Below are positions 18,130 through 26,683 of a stretch of DNA of 64,000 bases, in pieces. The notes below the pieces were generated by a model, which did no database searches, had not been told where the DNA came from, and was given only the letters and a program-made list of their open reading frames with translations. This DNA comes from Burkholderia sp. S171 (GTDB lineage Bacteria > Pseudomonadota > Gammaproteobacteria > Burkholderiales > Burkholderiaceae). A program made the translations under genes and the position numbers. The stretch lies in NCBI RefSeq assembly GCF_009766085.1, contig NZ_LMUF01000035.1, positions 163,948-227,947 on the forward strand, in the 5' to 3' direction. How positions within the stretch are numbered: the first letter of the stretch is position 1; every line of letters begins with the position of its first letter.

Positions 18130-19065
18130 ATGAGTTGGCAAAGTGCGTTGGCCTGCTGGGTTTTACGTCGCCGGATGCGCCCTGAAACGGCTAAGCCGGG
18201 TATCGATGTTGCACGAGCGCGGGCGTTGACGTCCAAGCGCGCGTGGTTGCCGAAAGTGCCATCGGGATGGCGTCTTGAAGAGCGATACGGCCTGGACGAT
18301 GCCCCGCTTCGTGGCGAGTGGCTGGTGCCCGATCAGCCGTCCGGCATCACGATCCTGTACCTGCATGGTGGTGGTTATTATTTTTGCTCGCCCACGACGC
18401 ATCGCGGGCTCGTCTTTCCCCTCGCGAGACGCTCAGGCGCGCGAACCTTTTCCCTCGATTACCGGCTTGCCCCAGAGCACCCGTTTCCCGCCGCGCTGGA
18501 CGACGCATTGGCTGCTTATCGAAAGCTGTTGGCCGATGGCGTGTCGCCTGCGTCCATAGTGATTGCTGGCGATTCGGCCGGCGGCGGTCTTGCGCTCGCG
18601 ACGTTGCTGGCTTTACGCGATGCCGGTGATCCACTTCCCGCAGGCGCCGCGTTGTTTGCGCCATGGACGGATCTGGCGGCGACCGGCGCGTCAATGACGA
18701 CCAACGATGGCCGAGATCCCATGTTCTACGGCCGGGCATTTGCGCCGGCGGGCAAGCTTTATACGGGCGATGCCGATGTGCGCAACCCCTACGTATCGCC
18801 ACTTTATGGCCGGTTCGACGGCCTGCCGCCGCTCTTCATCCAGGTCGGCGATACCGAAGTGCTGCTCGACGATTCCACGCGCGTGGCGGAGAAAGCGCGT
18901 GCAGCGGGCGTGAGCGTGGAGATTGAGATCTGGCCGAAGATGCCGCACGTCTTCCAGATCTTCGCGCCGTTCGTGCCCGAGGCGAACCGCGCGCTGGCGC
19001 AGGCGGCCGGGTTCGTGCGCCGGGTCACGGCTCCGCAGGCCGTGGAAACGTCGCAAACAAGCTAG
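18130..19065 (+). CDS. Alpha/beta hydrolase (hormone-sensitive lipase family)
   Basis: This is a 311-residue esterase/lipase of family IV. The oxyanion-hole motif HGGGYYF is near residue 79. The nucleophile serine lies in GDSAGGG near residue 149. Acid and histidine candidates are in VGDTEVLLDDS (about 240) and MPHVFQIF (about 274). No signal peptide is seen, so it is probably cytoplasmic, acting on short-chain esters. The ATG follows AAGAGGAG. It is convergent with the EcsC-like gene, with only 4 bp between the stops. Confidence 0.9.
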   Translation: MSWQSALACWVLRRRMRPETAKPGIDVARARALTSKRAWLPKVPSGWRLEERYGLDDAPLRGEWLVPDQPSGITILYLHGGGYYFCSPTTHRGLVFPLARRSGARTFSLDYRLAPEHPFPAALDDALAAYRKLLADGVSPASIVIAGDSAGGGLALATLLALRDAGDPLPAGAALFAPWTDLAATGASMTTNDGRDPMFYGRAFAPAGKLYTGDADVRNPYVSPLYGRFDGLPPLFIQVGDTEVLLDDSTRVAEKARAAGVSVEIEIWPKMPHVFQIFAPFVPEANRALAQAAGFVRRVTAPQAVETSQTS

Positions 19066-19069
19066 CGGT

Positions 19070-19912
19070 TCACTTCCCGCTCGTTATATCGATAGTCTGA
19101 AACGCGCGCTCAACCGCCAGTTGCCCATATTCCCGCTCCAGCCGGCGCACGGTGAAATGGCCGTGCGCCATCTGCTGGAAGTGATCGATGAAAACCGTGT
19201 TGACCATGGCGCCGAGCACTGCGCCGATCGCCGGAATTGACTTGGCGGCGACCTGTTCGCTGACCTGCACCGAAAACCGCGACGCCACCGTCTGCAAGAA
19301 CTTGAGCAACGCGGTCGAGCCGTGTCCGCTCAAACCCTTCGCCGCCAGCTCGCTCGTCGCCTTCGATACCGATTGCGCCAAGGTCCCACGGACAATGAAA
19401 TAGCCGATATCGGCGGCATCGTCGCTCGAACTGGGGCCGCCCATGCCGAGCACCATCAGGCATTGCAACTGGGTGTCGATCAGATGCACGTCTTCGCCCT
19501 CGCTACGCGCAATGTCGCAGATTGAACGGAACATCAGCGTGGTCGTGACGGGCAACTCCACCGGCAACGCGAACAGCCCAAACGCGCCGCCCGCCGCGCC
19601 CGTGGTTGCGACGGCCAGCTTGTGCATCAGGTTGTGGGGTTTTTCGGGTGGCAGCACGACGCCGTTGACCGTAGTTTTACTGAGCGTGCGCAGCGCGAGT
19701 TGCAGACATTTCTTAAGCGCGGCCTGGGTTGCGTCGTCGATTTTTTCCTGCGCGACGGTCGGCATCCGCGCCATCAGCTTTTCGATGGGCGAGCCAACCA
19801 CGCTCGCCAGTTTCATCGTAAGCGACGGGCTTTCCAGTGCTTCCTTGGCGCGGCGCAAGGTCGCGAGATCTTCCTGCGAGAGGGGCGAAGCGGCGATTGG
19901 CGTCGGTTCCAT
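19070..19912 (-). CDS. EcsC-family protein
   Basis: This 280-residue protein carries an EcsC domain over most of its length (about residues 30-260). A glycine/alanine-rich hydrophobic stretch (GAAGGAFGLFALPVELPVTTTLMFRSI) is typical of the family, followed by RSEGEDVHLIDTQLQCLMVLGMG. The name comes from a B. subtilis gene linked to an ABC transporter; the biochemical function is unknown. There is no signal peptide. Its upstream neighbour is the divergent DHA2 efflux gene 107 bp away. Confidence 0.82.
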   Translation of the reverse strand: MEPTPIAASPLSQEDLATLRRAKEALESPSLTMKLASVVGSPIEKLMARMPTVAQEKIDDATQAALKKCLQLALRTLSKTTVNGVVLPPEKPHNLMHKLAVATTGAAGGAFGLFALPVELPVTTTLMFRSICDIARSEGEDVHLIDTQLQCLMVLGMGGPSSSDDAADIGYFIVRGTLAQSVSKATSELAAKGLSGHGSTALLKFLQTVASRFSVQVSEQVAAKSIPAIGAVLGAMVNTVFIDHFQQMAHGHFTVRRLEREYGQLAVERAFQTIDITSGK

Positions 19913-19988
19913 GGCAATTTTAGAAAAAGATTGAGAAGGCGTCTGGCCTTGGATTAGAGCCTTTCACCGTGCTAGAATTCATATTCTG

Positions 19989-20000
19989 TTGACAAGTCAA
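19989..20000. promoter_or_regulatory. Inverted repeat TTGAC-AA-GTCAA, candidate MarR operator
   Basis: The dyad lies 20 bp before the efflux-pump ATG and 77 bp before the divergent EcsC start. The efflux gene is followed by an overlapping MarR regulator, and such regulators usually bind short dyads at their own operon promoter. The TTGACA could also be the -35 hexamer. Confidence 0.45.
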
Positions 20001-20019
20001 TCATTGCGGTATCAAAAAA

Positions 20020-21618
20020 ATGGCCGTTCATACTGCCGAGCACCACTCCGCGGGACAAGTGCTCCCGTTTCGCGAATCGCTGATGGCGATGCTGGGCGTC
20101 TGCTTCGTGACCATGCTGGTCGCGCTCGATCAAACCGTGGTCGGGACTGCATTGCCCACTATCGTCGCCGAACTCAAGGGTTTTGACCTTTACGCCTGGG
20201 TCGCCACCTCGTATTTGCTTACATCGGTCATTACCGTGCCTATTTTCGGCCGGCTCGGCGATTACTACGGCCGCAAACCGTTCGTGATCGCGTCCATTGT
20301 CGTGTTCACCGTCGCGTCCGCGCTGTGCGGTCTCGCCAACAACATGCTCTTCCTCGTGCTCGCGCGCGGCCTTCAGGGCATTGGCGGCGGCATGCTGGTC
20401 GGCACCGCTTTTGCATGCATTGCCGATCTGTTTCCTGACTCCGTCGTGCGTCTCCGGTGGCAGGTGATGATGAGTTCGGCGTTCGGTATTGCGAATGCGG
20501 TCGGGCCGTCCCTTGGCGGGATTCTGACCCAATACTACGGCTGGCGCTCCGTGTTCTACGTGAATCTGCCGGTCGGCCTGCTGTCGGTGTTCTTCGTCTG
20601 GCGCTTCCTGCCGCATCTTCGGCACGTCAAGCATGAGGGCAAGATGCGTCTGGACTGGCAAGGCGCGGGCCTGATCGCGATTGCGCTGGGTTCGCTGCAA
20701 TTGTTTGTCGAAATGTTGCCGAAGCACGGCCTGTCGGCAGAGTCGCTGATGCTGCTGGTCGCGAGCGTTGCATCTAGCTATGCGCTCTGGAAGTGGGAAC
20801 GGCGCTGCGATTACGCCATTCTTCCCGTCGATATGTTCCGCAACAAGAGCCTGTCTGCGCTGTTCACGCTGGCGATCCTCGGCGGTTTCACGATGTTTTC
20901 GCTGCTGTTTTACGCACCTTTGCTGTTCCAGGGCGGTTTTGGCATGTCGCCGAAAGACGCCGGGCTGATGATCACGCCGTTGGTGGTGTTCATTACGATC
21001 GGCAGTATCGTGAACGGCCGGATCGTAACACGCGTGAAGAATCCCAACGCGATGCTGTTCGTCGGTTTCGCGCTGCTCGCGGTGGCGTGTCTTGGCGTGG
21101 TGATCGCCACGCGCTCAATGCCGCGTCCGCTATTGATGGTGTTCATGGTGCTGGGCGGCATGGGGCTGGGTTTTGTCATGCCGAACCTGACCGTGTTCGC
21201 GCAATTGACCGCGGGTAGGGAACATCTGGGCATTGCGACGGCGCTGCTGCAGTCGCTGCGCATGATCGGCGGGATGATTGGCACGGCGTTGACGGGCACG
21301 CTGATCGGTCATCTGTATGCGAGCGGCGTGCAGCTCGCGCTCGACAAGGACAGTGCCACTCACTGGCTCGGCGACCTGAGCGATCCGCAGATTCTCATCA
21401 ACCACGACGCGCAAACCACGTTGCTTTCGCAACTCGCGGCCGCGGGTCATAACGGCGCGATGCTGCTTGAATCGGCACGCGAGTCGCTGGTCGCGGCAAT
21501 TCACATTGGTCTGGCGGTGGCGGCGGTGGTAGCGGTGGTGGCTGTATGGCAATCGCGTCGCGTGCCGCCCGTGCGCTTGAAGGGCGTGAAGATCGAACCG
21601 GCGATAGTGGCCGAATGA
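20020..21618 (+). CDS. MFS efflux transporter, DHA2 (EmrB/QacA) family
   Basis: This is a 532-residue drug:H+ antiporter with about 14 transmembrane segments. Characteristic motifs include LDQTVVGTALPTI in helix 1, GRLGDYYGRKP between helices 2 and 3, and GPSLGGILTQYYGWRSVFYVNLPVG (motif C region) in helix 5. Proteins of this family export lipophilic toxins across the inner membrane. It overlaps its MarR partner by ATGA, giving translational coupling. No membrane fusion protein or outer-membrane factor gene is adjacent. Confidence 0.93.
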   Translation: MAVHTAEHHSAGQVLPFRESLMAMLGVCFVTMLVALDQTVVGTALPTIVAELKGFDLYAWVATSYLLTSVITVPIFGRLGDYYGRKPFVIASIVVFTVASALCGLANNMLFLVLARGLQGIGGGMLVGTAFACIADLFPDSVVRLRWQVMMSSAFGIANAVGPSLGGILTQYYGWRSVFYVNLPVGLLSVFFVWRFLPHLRHVKHEGKMRLDWQGAGLIAIALGSLQLFVEMLPKHGLSAESLMLLVASVASSYALWKWERRCDYAILPVDMFRNKSLSALFTLAILGGFTMFSLLFYAPLLFQGGFGMSPKDAGLMITPLVVFITIGSIVNGRIVTRVKNPNAMLFVGFALLAVACLGVVIATRSMPRPLLMVFMVLGGMGLGFVMPNLTVFAQLTAGREHLGIATALLQSLRMIGGMIGTALTGTLIGHLYASGVQLALDKDSATHWLGDLSDPQILINHDAQTTLLSQLAAAGHNGAMLLESARESLVAAIHIGLAVAAVVAVVAVWQSRRVPPVRLKGVKIEPAIVAE

Positions 21619-22202
21619 GTTCGATAACAGCAAGCAAGCACGCGAAGAACGGCGCACAAACGCGCAACACCGAAGCAATCAGCATGAAAGCAGTCAGCCG
21701 GGAATCAACCAGCATGGACGAGACGGAACGTATCGCCTTCATACAGCAGTTTGGGCGCACTTATCGAACGTTCATGCAGGCGTTCGAGTCGCAGGTCGGC
21801 CATCCCATGCCACGTTGGCGCATCCTGCTCGCGCTGCACGATCATGCGGGCGAGTTGTCGCAGAAGCGATTGGTTGAGAGGCTGCGCGTGGACCCGGGCG
21901 CGCTCACGCGGCAGTTGAAGACGCTGGAGGCGCTGGGCTGGATTGCGCGCAGTGTTGACCAGCGTGACAACCGGGTATCGAACGTGATTCTCACCGATAC
22001 CGGCCGCGCCGTGACCGAAGCCGGCATGCCGCGCCGCAATGCCTTCCTTCACGAGACACTGTCGACGCTGCCCGACGACGCCGTCACGGCGCTCTCCGGC
22101 GCGCTGCGCTCGCTTGAACAGCGCATTCAGGAAGTGGCCGCCGGAACCGCCGAAGCGAGCGGCCCAGGCGAGCTGGGCAACGCCGTTCCCGACGACGCTT
22201 GA
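21615..22202 (+). CDS. MarR-family transcriptional regulator
   Basis: This 195-residue winged-helix repressor has a helical dimerisation N-terminus and a recognition region (SQKRLVERLRVDPGALTRQLKTLEALGWIARSVDQRDNRVSNVILTDTGR) with the typical DxRxxxxxLT wing. The ATG overlaps the efflux-pump stop codon. Internal ATGs at 21684 and 21714 would trim a poorly conserved leader and are possible. The pairing suggests ligand-relieved repression of the pump. Confidence 0.9.
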   Translation: MSSITASKHAKNGAQTRNTEAISMKAVSRESTSMDETERIAFIQQFGRTYRTFMQAFESQVGHPMPRWRILLALHDHAGELSQKRLVERLRVDPGALTRQLKTLEALGWIARSVDQRDNRVSNVILTDTGRAVTEAGMPRRNAFLHETLSTLPDDAVTALSGALRSLEQRIQEVAAGTAEASGPGELGNAVPDDA

Positions 22203-22205
22203 ATC

Positions 22206-23480
22206 TTAGAACGACGTTTCGATCACTTCCTTCACGCGATATTTTGTATCGACGACCAGAATCTGGCGCCATTTGTCGAAGGTGAGGCAAGGGTGCGAGA
22301 TGTCGAACGCGATCATGTCGCCGACCTTGATGTCGTCGCCCGGCTTGATCCGCAGGTAGGCGTGCTGGTCCATCATGCCGAAGATCTCCCAGCCTTCATC
22401 CGTCTGGATGTCGCGCGGCCATTGCGTGCCGGGACGGAAATGACGAGCGGGCTCGGGCATGCCGGCGTCGAAGGCGGCATCGCGTTTTCCCAGGCCAATG
22501 ATCACGCGATCCGGCTCCGGAATCGATTGCACATAGGCCCACAACTGCAGCGCGGGTTTCAATCCTTCGCCCATTTTCTTGGCAATCGGGTTGCGCGCGA
22601 AAATCTCGTTCTGCGCTTTCTTGTACACGCCCACGTCATGCGTCAGATAACAGCCCGGACGCAGGATTACTTCGATTGCATCGCTATTCGCTTTCGCGAA
22701 TTCATCGGCGACAACGTCGTACCAGGCAGACCCCGCGCCCGACAAAATGGCCGGCTTGCGCTCGATCTTGCCGTCGGCGACCAGCGCGCGCGTCACATCC
22801 ACCGCGTGCTGCAGAAACGCCCGTACCTTCGATTCGTCCTGTAGCACGCCCTCATATATCTCGACGCCGGTGAGCTTCACGGCGTCGGGCCAGCGTGCAA
22901 TGGCGGCCAGCACCGCGTCGCGCTGCGCGTCGTCGCGAATACCCGTTCGGCCACCCGCCACGCCCAGTTCCAGCAGCACGTTCACGTGCTTGTTCACATC
23001 GCTGAAAAACGCGCCGAGCTGATCGACGTTGTCCGCCGAATCGACGAGGCAATGGAACTCGAAATCCGGATCGGTGAGCAACTCCGCGATCATGCCCATG
23101 TTGCGCTTGCCGACCAATTGGTTCGCCATCAACACGCGATGCACGCCGCCGCGATACGCCGCGCGCACTTGATGCGCGGTGGCCAGCGTAATGCCCCACG
23201 CGCCGGCATCCAACTGGCGTCGGAACAATTGCGGCGCCATGGTCGTCTTGCCGTGCGGCGCGAGTTTTACGCCGTATTCGGCCACGAACGCCTGCATCCA
23301 CTTCAGGTTGTGCTCGATCCGGTCCGCGTACAGCACGGCGGCCGGCAGGCTCACGTCCTCGTCCAGCAGATTCCAGTCAAGGCGCGCGGCATCCACCAGA
23401 TGCACGCTGACGCCCGGTACCATGCCCAGACCCTTGCCGAATGGGTCGATTGTCGCGCTTTGATAGTTTGTAACTTTCAT
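22206..23480 (-). CDS. PLP-dependent D-amino-acid deaminase / D-threonine aldolase-like enzyme
   Basis: This 424-residue protein has an alanine-racemase-type N-terminal barrel and a C-terminal D-serine dehydratase-like domain. The probable PLP lysine is in APHGKTTMAP near residue 75. Further conserved stretches are VDSADNVDQL and SGAGSAWYDVV. The C-terminal part (FDISHPCLTFDKWRQILVVD) includes the His/Cys pair that holds zinc in D-serine dehydratases. It probably deaminates a D-amino acid to a 2-oxo acid via an enamine. This fits the divergent RpiR regulator, D-aminoacylase and RidA genes alongside. The exact substrate is not readable. Confidence 0.82.
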   Translation of the reverse strand: MKVTNYQSATIDPFGKGLGMVPGVSVHLVDAARLDWNLLDEDVSLPAAVLYADRIEHNLKWMQAFVAEYGVKLAPHGKTTMAPQLFRRQLDAGAWGITLATAHQVRAAYRGGVHRVLMANQLVGKRNMGMIAELLTDPDFEFHCLVDSADNVDQLGAFFSDVNKHVNVLLELGVAGGRTGIRDDAQRDAVLAAIARWPDAVKLTGVEIYEGVLQDESKVRAFLQHAVDVTRALVADGKIERKPAILSGAGSAWYDVVADEFAKANSDAIEVILRPGCYLTHDVGVYKKAQNEIFARNPIAKKMGEGLKPALQLWAYVQSIPEPDRVIIGLGKRDAAFDAGMPEPARHFRPGTQWPRDIQTDEGWEIFGMMDQHAYLRIKPGDDIKVGDMIAFDISHPCLTFDKWRQILVVDTKYRVKEVIETSF

Positions 23481-23565
23481 GTGCTGCTACTCCATCGTTC
23501 GTTTGTATAGAGTCGAAGGCTTGTTTTGCCGCATTCGATTCAATATCGAGATTGACGCGACAATG

Positions 23566-23578
23566 GTACAGAAAGTAC
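23566..23578. promoter_or_regulatory. Inverted repeat GTAC-N5-GTAC in divergent promoter region
   Basis: A small dyad lies between the deaminase gene and the divergent RpiR gene. A further GTACC lies at 23602. RpiR-type regulators commonly bind dyads in such a position, but the arms are short, so this is weak. Confidence 0.25.
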
Positions 23579-23627
23579 GATGCCCCAGACATTGTTATTT
23601 AGTACCAAGCGTGCCGAAAGGGTTTTC

Positions 23628-24539
23628 ATGAACATGTCGTCCGAACCGCCAGCCTTCGATATCGTCGCCCGGATTGCCGAGCGCGCGCCCGAATTGCGTT
23701 CGGCGGAGCGAAAGGTCGCGGCGCTTATTCTCGACGATTTGACCGGCGCATCGCGCGCCAGCATCGGTGCGCTCGCAAAAAAAGCCGAGGTTAGCATTGC
23801 GACCGTGACGCGCTTCGCGAAGGCGGTCGGATGCCATGACGTGCGCGAGCTCAAATTGCGGCTGGCTCAGGCGGCGGCGGTCGGCCAGCGGTTTTTGCGC
23901 GGCGGTTCGTATGATGAAACCGGCGCCGACGATCCCGCCGATTCACTCGCCGCCCGTATTTTCGACGATATCCAGACCACGCTCGCTCACAATCGCGGCG
24001 CGTTGCGAGCCGCGCCAATTGCCGCCGCCGCCGATGCGCTCGCCGATGCACAAATGATCTACGTGTTCGGCATGGGCGGAGGCTCGACCGCTTTGGCCGA
24101 TGAAATGCGCTTTCGCCTGGTTCGACTGGGCCGCCCGGTGGCGTCGTATCAGGATGGTTTGCTGCAGCGGATGGTCGCCGCAACGCTCTCGCGTGAGCAT
24201 GTGGTGGTGGCGTTATCGGTGACGGGGCAGACGCCCGAAATGGTCGAGAGTTGCCGGATCGCGCGGGAGTACGGTGCGCGGGTGATTGCGCTGACGGCGC
24301 CCGCGTCGCCGCTCGCGCAACTGGCCGACTGGCTGATTCCGATCATCGCGAAAGAAACCGATTTTATTTACAAGCCTTCGACGTCGCGTTACGCCATGTT
24401 GATGGCGCTCGATCTGCTCGTCACTGAACTTGCCGTGAAGCAAGGCGATACGAGCCGCGAGCTTTTGCGGCGCATGAAACACGCGCTGGATGCTTATCGT
24501 GGTGGTGGCGTCGATGAACGTCAGCCTTTGGGCGATTGA
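23628..24539 (+). CDS. RpiR/MurR-family transcriptional regulator
   Basis: Counted from ATG 23628 this protein has 303 residues. An N-terminal HTH_6 domain covers about residues 10-85 (RSAERKVAALILDDLTGASRASIGALAKKAEVSIATVTRFAKAVGC). A SIS domain covers about 130-265 (MIYVFGMGGGSTALADEMRFRL and VVVALSVTGQTPEMVESCRIARE). SIS domains in this family usually bind phosphosugars. Here the gene neighbours suggest a ligand from D-amino-acid metabolism. AAAGGG precedes the chosen start; an in-frame ATG at 23580 has no good ribosome binding site. Confidence 0.88.
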   Translation: MNMSSEPPAFDIVARIAERAPELRSAERKVAALILDDLTGASRASIGALAKKAEVSIATVTRFAKAVGCHDVRELKLRLAQAAAVGQRFLRGGSYDETGADDPADSLAARIFDDIQTTLAHNRGALRAAPIAAAADALADAQMIYVFGMGGGSTALADEMRFRLVRLGRPVASYQDGLLQRMVAATLSREHVVVALSVTGQTPEMVESCRIAREYGARVIALTAPASPLAQLADWLIPIIAKETDFIYKPSTSRYAMLMALDLLVTELAVKQGDTSRELLRRMKHALDAYRGGGVDERQPLGD

Positions 24540-24580
24540 CCTGCGCTCAAACAAACGCGCAAATTTTGAGGAGATAGAGC

Positions 24581-26062
24581 ATGACATCGGATGGAGAGCA
24601 CGTCGATACGCTGATCAAAGGCGCGCGGGTGATCGACGGAACGGGTGCGCCGGGGGGGCAGGGCGATGTGGCGGTGAAGGATGGCCGGATTGTCGCGATC
24701 GGTGAGCTAACCGGCTGGACGGCGGAGAACGTCGTTGAAGCAGAAGGCCGAGTGCTGGCGCCGGGTTTTATCGATGTCCATACGCACGACGATACCCACG
24801 TCATTCGATCGCCGCAGATGCTGCCGAAGATATCGCAAGGCGTGACGACAGTGATTGTCGGCAATTGCGGCATCAGCGCGTCGCCGGTAACGTTGAAGGG
24901 CGATCCCCCCGATCCGATGAACCTGCTCGGCGCTCAGGGCGACTTTCAGTATCCGACGTTTGCGGCTTATATCGATGCGGTGAATCACGCGCGGCCGGCC
25001 GTGAACGTGGGCGCGTTGATCGGGCATACGGCGTTGCGCAACAACCATATGGACCGGCTTGATCGCGGCGCTTCGGCGGAGGAAATCGATGGTATGCGCG
25101 CTCAGCTCGAAGAAGCGCTGTCGCACGGTGCGCTTGGGTTGAGCAGCGGTCTTGCCTATGGCTCGGCGTTTAGTGCACCGCCGGAAGAAGTGATGGCGCT
25201 GGCCGAGCCTTTAGCCAAGGCCGGAGCGCTGTACACCACGCACATGCGCACCGAATTCGACGCGATCCTCGACGCAATGGATGAGGCGTATCAGGTCGGC
25301 AAGCACGCGCGCATTCCTGTCGTGATCTCGCATTTGAAGTGCGCGGGGCCATCGAACTGGGGGCGTAGCGTTGAAGTATTGCAGTCGCTTGACACGAAGC
25401 GCGAGGGGCAGCCGGTGGGATGCGATTGTTATCCGTACAACCGGAGTTCTTCGACGCTCGATGTGAAACAGGTGACCGGCGATATTGACATCACGATCAC
25501 GTGGTCGGAGCCGCATCCGGAGATGGCGGGGAAGTTGATCTCCGCGATTGCAGCCGAATGGGGCGTGACGCAGCCGGGGGCGGGCAAGCGCTTGCAGCCG
25601 GCGGGGGCGGTTTATCACAACATGTCGGAAGACGATGTGCGGCGGATTCTGTCGCATCCCGCAACCATGGTCGGTTCTGATGGTTTGCCGAATGATCCGC
25701 TGCCGCATCCCCGTCTATGGGGTGCGTTTCCACGGGTGCTGGGGCATTACGCGCGGGATACGTCGCTGATCGCGCTCGAAGAAGCGGTGCGGAAGATGAC
25801 GGGGTTATCGGCGCGGCGGTTTGGTTTGAGCGAGCGCGGTCAGATTCAAGTGGGATATCACGCGGATCTCGTTCTCTTCGATGCCGACAAGGTTAGCGAC
25901 ACCGCAACGTTCGCCGAGCCTCGGCAGGCGGCTGATGGCATCGATGCGGTTTGGGTGAATGGGGTGCTTTCATATCTCGACGGCGCGGTGACGGGGTTGA
26001 GAGCAGGACATTTTGTGGCGCGTGGCGAGGGTTCCAAACTCGATGCGCTCGGACATTTTTAA
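24581..26062 (+). CDS. N-acyl-D-amino-acid deacylase (D-aminoacylase)
   Basis: This 493-residue amidohydrolase-superfamily enzyme hydrolyses N-acyl-D-amino acids to the free D-amino acid. It has the N-terminal beta sandwich (DTLIKGARVIDGTGAPGGQGDVAVKDGRI). The metal motif GFIDVHTHDD is near residue 65, with NCGIS near 102. Downstream metal ligands are in IGHTALR and VISHLKC. A C-terminal YHADLVLFD returns to the sandwich. GAGGAGAT precedes the ATG. It sits 41 bp after the RpiR gene and 20 bp before ridA, consistent with one operon feeding the deaminase. Confidence 0.9.
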   Translation: MTSDGEHVDTLIKGARVIDGTGAPGGQGDVAVKDGRIVAIGELTGWTAENVVEAEGRVLAPGFIDVHTHDDTHVIRSPQMLPKISQGVTTVIVGNCGISASPVTLKGDPPDPMNLLGAQGDFQYPTFAAYIDAVNHARPAVNVGALIGHTALRNNHMDRLDRGASAEEIDGMRAQLEEALSHGALGLSSGLAYGSAFSAPPEEVMALAEPLAKAGALYTTHMRTEFDAILDAMDEAYQVGKHARIPVVISHLKCAGPSNWGRSVEVLQSLDTKREGQPVGCDCYPYNRSSSTLDVKQVTGDIDITITWSEPHPEMAGKLISAIAAEWGVTQPGAGKRLQPAGAVYHNMSEDDVRRILSHPATMVGSDGLPNDPLPHPRLWGAFPRVLGHYARDTSLIALEEAVRKMTGLSARRFGLSERGQIQVGYHADLVLFDADKVSDTATFAEPRQAADGIDAVWVNGVLSYLDGAVTGLRAGHFVARGEGSKLDALGHF

Positions 26063-26082
26063 TTGATTCCTGGAGTAATGCG

Positions 26083-26487
26083 ATGAAACGATATGGCGTG
26101 GAAGGCGGTAAAGGACAAGGCGGCGCGGTCATGCCGTTTTCGCGGGCTGTTGAAGCGGATGGATGGCTTTTTGTTTCCGGCCAGACGCCGATGGAAAATG
26201 GCGAAGTAATTGAAGGCGGGATTGTTGCGCAATCGCATAAAACTATTCAAAACGTTTTCGCGATTTTGAAGGAAGCAGGGTATGGCGCTGAACATGTTGT
26301 TCGTTGCGGCGTTTGGCTCGATGATCCGCGCGACTTCGCTTCGTTTAATAAAGTGTTCAAGGAATACTTTGGTGAACATCCGCCGGCACGCGCTTGCGTG
26401 GTTTCTTCGATGGTGATCGACTGCAAGGTTGAAGTGGATTGCGTGGCGTATAAGAAGTCGGCTGCACGCGCTTCTGACGCGAAGTGA
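26083..26487 (+). CDS. RidA-family imine/enamine deaminase
   Basis: This 134-residue YjgF/YER057c/UK114 protein forms trimers that hydrolyse reactive 2-aminoacrylate-type imines released by PLP enzymes. Signature features are FVSGQTPMENGEVIEGGIVAQSHKTIQNVFAILKEAG, a conserved arginine in PARACVVSSM and a downstream VEVDCVAY. TGGAG precedes the ATG. Its place behind the deacylase and near a PLP deaminase suits a detoxifying or rate-assisting role in D-amino-acid breakdown. Confidence 0.92.
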   Translation: MKRYGVEGGKGQGGAVMPFSRAVEADGWLFVSGQTPMENGEVIEGGIVAQSHKTIQNVFAILKEAGYGAEHVVRCGVWLDDPRDFASFNKVFKEYFGEHPPARACVVSSMVIDCKVEVDCVAYKKSAARASDAK

Positions 26488-26540
26488 TTATTACGCTAGC
26501 ACTGACTGTGCGATAGATTTGCTGCTAGCGTGAAATAATC
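26486..26540. terminator. Stem-loop after ridA
   Basis: Arms GATTATTACGCTAGCA and TGCTAGCGTGAAATAATC pair over 16 bp with a two-base bulge, around a 21-nt loop. The element begins at the last bases of ridA. It lacks a long T run, so termination is likely but not certain. Confidence 0.55.
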
Positions 26541-26560
26541 TTTCGATGAAAATTTCGATT

Positions 26561-26581
26561 CTATTAAACGAAGTTTAATAG
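26561..26581. promoter_or_regulatory. Perfect palindrome CTATTAAAC-GAA-GTTTAATAG
   Basis: Nine-base arms with a 3-nt centre lie about 100 bp before the fimbrial gene. Flanking ATGAAA / TTTCAT partly extends the symmetry. It is AT-rich, unlike the surrounding genome. It may be an operator for the fimbrial gene or a remnant end of a transferred segment. Confidence 0.45.
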
Positions 26582-26683
26582 GTTTCATGAGTAAATATTT
26601 TTTCGTATGATCCGGATGACGATGTGGACATCGTAAGTAATACTGGTCGAATTGGTCGATGTTGATCGTTCAGAGTGCTTTCA

